A stretch of DNA of 64,000 nucleotides, taken from NCBI RefSeq assembly GCF_018139145.2, contig NC_059473.1, positions 6,130,503 to 6,194,502 of the forward strand, read 5' to 3'. The translations under genes were made by a program, and so were the position numbers. This DNA is from Gymnogyps californianus. Lineage: Eukaryota; Chordata; Aves; Accipitriformes; Cathartidae. Below the pieces are notes generated by a model, which was not told where the DNA came from, did not search any database, and saw nothing but the letters and a program-made list of their open reading frames with translations. Of this stretch, positions 62,201-64,000 are shown piece by piece. Numbering within the stretch: position 1 is the stretch's first letter; each line of letters begins with the position of its first letter.

Positions 62201-64000
62201 GTATATTTATGGATGAGGAAATTTTTTCATCTTAAGTCATTTTAGTTCTATATAGTATGTCCACAATCCAGAAGCCTTTTTTTTTTTTACCTCAGCTCTC
62301 TTATTCCTAGTCAATTTGGGGCCAGCTGGTAACCGTGGGGAATATCTGATGAAACGCTCCAGAAACTGCTTTAGCCCCAAACTGAAGTGCAAGCAGGCAG
62401 ATGCTACATTGTAGTGCAGCTGTGTGGTGTGGAACAGATAGGCAAATGTGTCTCTCGAACTGGCATGTCTTGCCCAGGGGACATCATGCCAATGTAAAGA
62501 TGATTCATAGATGAGCAGAGACTCTTAGGTTACTCCCTTGCTTGGTGCCAGCAGAGATATGATGCTTTTGTGGCTTACCAGTGTTTGGCTGTAGTTCTGT
62601 GCTCTTTTGGTGTAAGAGAATGCAGTTCCTGATTTGGCATCTCTATCAGGAAAGGGCATTATCACTGAACAAAGATTAGGGAGTCCTCTAAAGTGGGAAT
62701 CATCAGGACAACTCCTGCAAAGAAATTGCTTGGTATGTGGTTAGTGTATTGATTTATCTCTAGACTTTTTTTTTTTAGCAGTGTTCTTTTTTGGCAGCTG
62801 TTCTTGATGTACAGAAGTAACTTCAGAACTGAGTGCTGGGTTGCCTTACTCTTAAATGTTAGATTTTGTTATATCTGGTGTAGTCGCAATCCGTTGCTTT
62901 CAAATCAGAATGGATCTGTGTGTGTTTATTTCCTGTTGAAATGGTGGCATTGCCAGTACTGCACCAATGACATTTTTTAGCAGAAAAAAATGGGAGTTTT
63001 CAAAGACTGAAGCTTATTCACAACATGCTTTGTGCATAATTTAATTTTGCAAGGGTTTTTGTTTGCACTGTATATGCCATTTTACTGTATGGGTCAGCGT
63101 TGAAAGGTTGAGGGGCTTTTAAGGGACTACAGACTAATCCAGGTCATACGAGGATAAATTCTTGTATAGCTGTGACAGTGTTAATGCAGCAGTAATGTTA
63201 CATTTTACTGTTAAAAAAACCCACCAAAACGCACAACAAAACCAAACAAACCTCAAAAACCCAAATGTAGATAGCTGATAATAGTCGAATGATAGTTTAA
63301 TTTCGACAGTTCTAGGAGATAGAAATATACGTAAGACTTGTTCAGGCATTTATCCTGAAATTATCACAAGCACTATTCCTATATCATCTTAGGTGAGGGA
63401 ACATTTGTAGGAAAAGATAAGTGTCCCCTAAATCTGTCAATGGCTTCCAGTTACATCAGTTCTAATAAATAATATTATCTCTCCCCATGAACCTTGCTTT
63501 CTTTGTATCCCTAGGCAGTACATCCATACTATGACTACTAAGTCATCTTATTCATGCAGTTGGGAAAAGAGAAATGGGAGGGTAGACTGTTACTGGTGGG
63601 TTGCTTTCAAGCACAAAAACACACCTAAGAAAACCCCAAATGCTAGCTTTTCTCATAAGTCAGACTTCTATTTTCAAACGATTCTCAGATACACACTTAT
63701 TCTAACTGTATGCATATTTTATGCAGTACTTCTTAAAAAGGTAATTCAAAAAGGAATATTTAAATATTAATAAATGTCTTAATGGCTACTTCTCCTAAAG
63801 CAAAATAAATTTATAAGGTCCATGTTTAAGGGAGTCTGATTAACAATTTCTTGTTTAAAAAGAAGTTTGTGATGTACTTGTAATGTGTCACGAATACAAG
63901 GGTCTGCTTAAGTGTGTTTATCTGCTGAATTGGCACCTTGGACCTCATTTTAGCCCATAGGGATTTACTGCCTGCAGTTTACAATATGCCATTTTCCAAA
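56293..64000 (+). other. PLCB4: PLCB4 intron, incomplete at the window edge
   Basis: At least 7.7 kb of intron starting with donor GTATTT. The expected next PLCB4 exon was looked for in all frames and not found. The intron holds an A-run just after the donor, a locally G+C-rich patch at about 58,590-58,850 without enough CpG to be an island, a T-run at 62,279-62,289 and an ACCCACCAAAAC-type A/C-rich stretch near 63,213-63,260. No transposon was identified. Confidence 0.85.

Noticed and set aside
1..64000. tRNA, rRNA, CRISPR, operon-like or phage-like systems
   Set aside because: No tRNA B-box with a cloverleaf, no regularly spaced direct repeats, and no closely packed ORFs. The window is a vertebrate intron-rich locus.

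Overview
This is a vertebrate nuclear window and almost certainly avian. The evidence is an A+T-rich, intron-dominated sequence that contains CR1 LINE 3' ends of the bird type and a 584-bp solo LTR with the ends typical of a family widespread in neoavian birds. There is no bacterial, plasmid or phage organisation, and most open reading frames are chance ORFs in non-coding DNA.

Only one protein-coding gene can be supported. On the + strand, four consecutive coding exons at 49,587-49,687, 54,366-54,446, 54,752-54,811 and 56,149-56,292 encode residues 1-123 of phospholipase C beta 4 (PLCB4). This is the start of the N-terminal PH-like domain. All four exons have consensus splice sites and every junction is phase 0. 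The ATG exon begins at a splice acceptor only 17 nt before the start codon, so the promoter and most of the 5' UTR lie further upstream, either inside the first 49.6 kb or beyond the left edge. The next coding exon is not visible before 64,000.

Layout: 1-49,586 is non-coding (5' intron(s) or upstream flank of PLCB4). It holds degraded CR1 fragments near 6.1, 25.1, 26.7-26.9 and 27.8 kb, two pyrimidine-rich stretches that may be very old LINE remnants (8.0-8.8 and 37.2-38.1 kb), small tandem duplications, and homopolymer or microsatellite tracts. Between 49,688 and 54,365 is the first coding intron, which carries the antisense solo LTR (51,641-52,224) flanked by a near-perfect 5-bp target-site duplication. 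54.8-56.1 kb is a short intron, and 56.3-64.0 kb is the start of a long one.

I found no convincing new biological system. The most useful observations are the LTR insertion inside PLCB4, the possible 5' non-coding exon at 47.0-47.3 kb, the symmetric (all phase 0) exon structure of the PH domain, and several compact repeat or hairpin structures.
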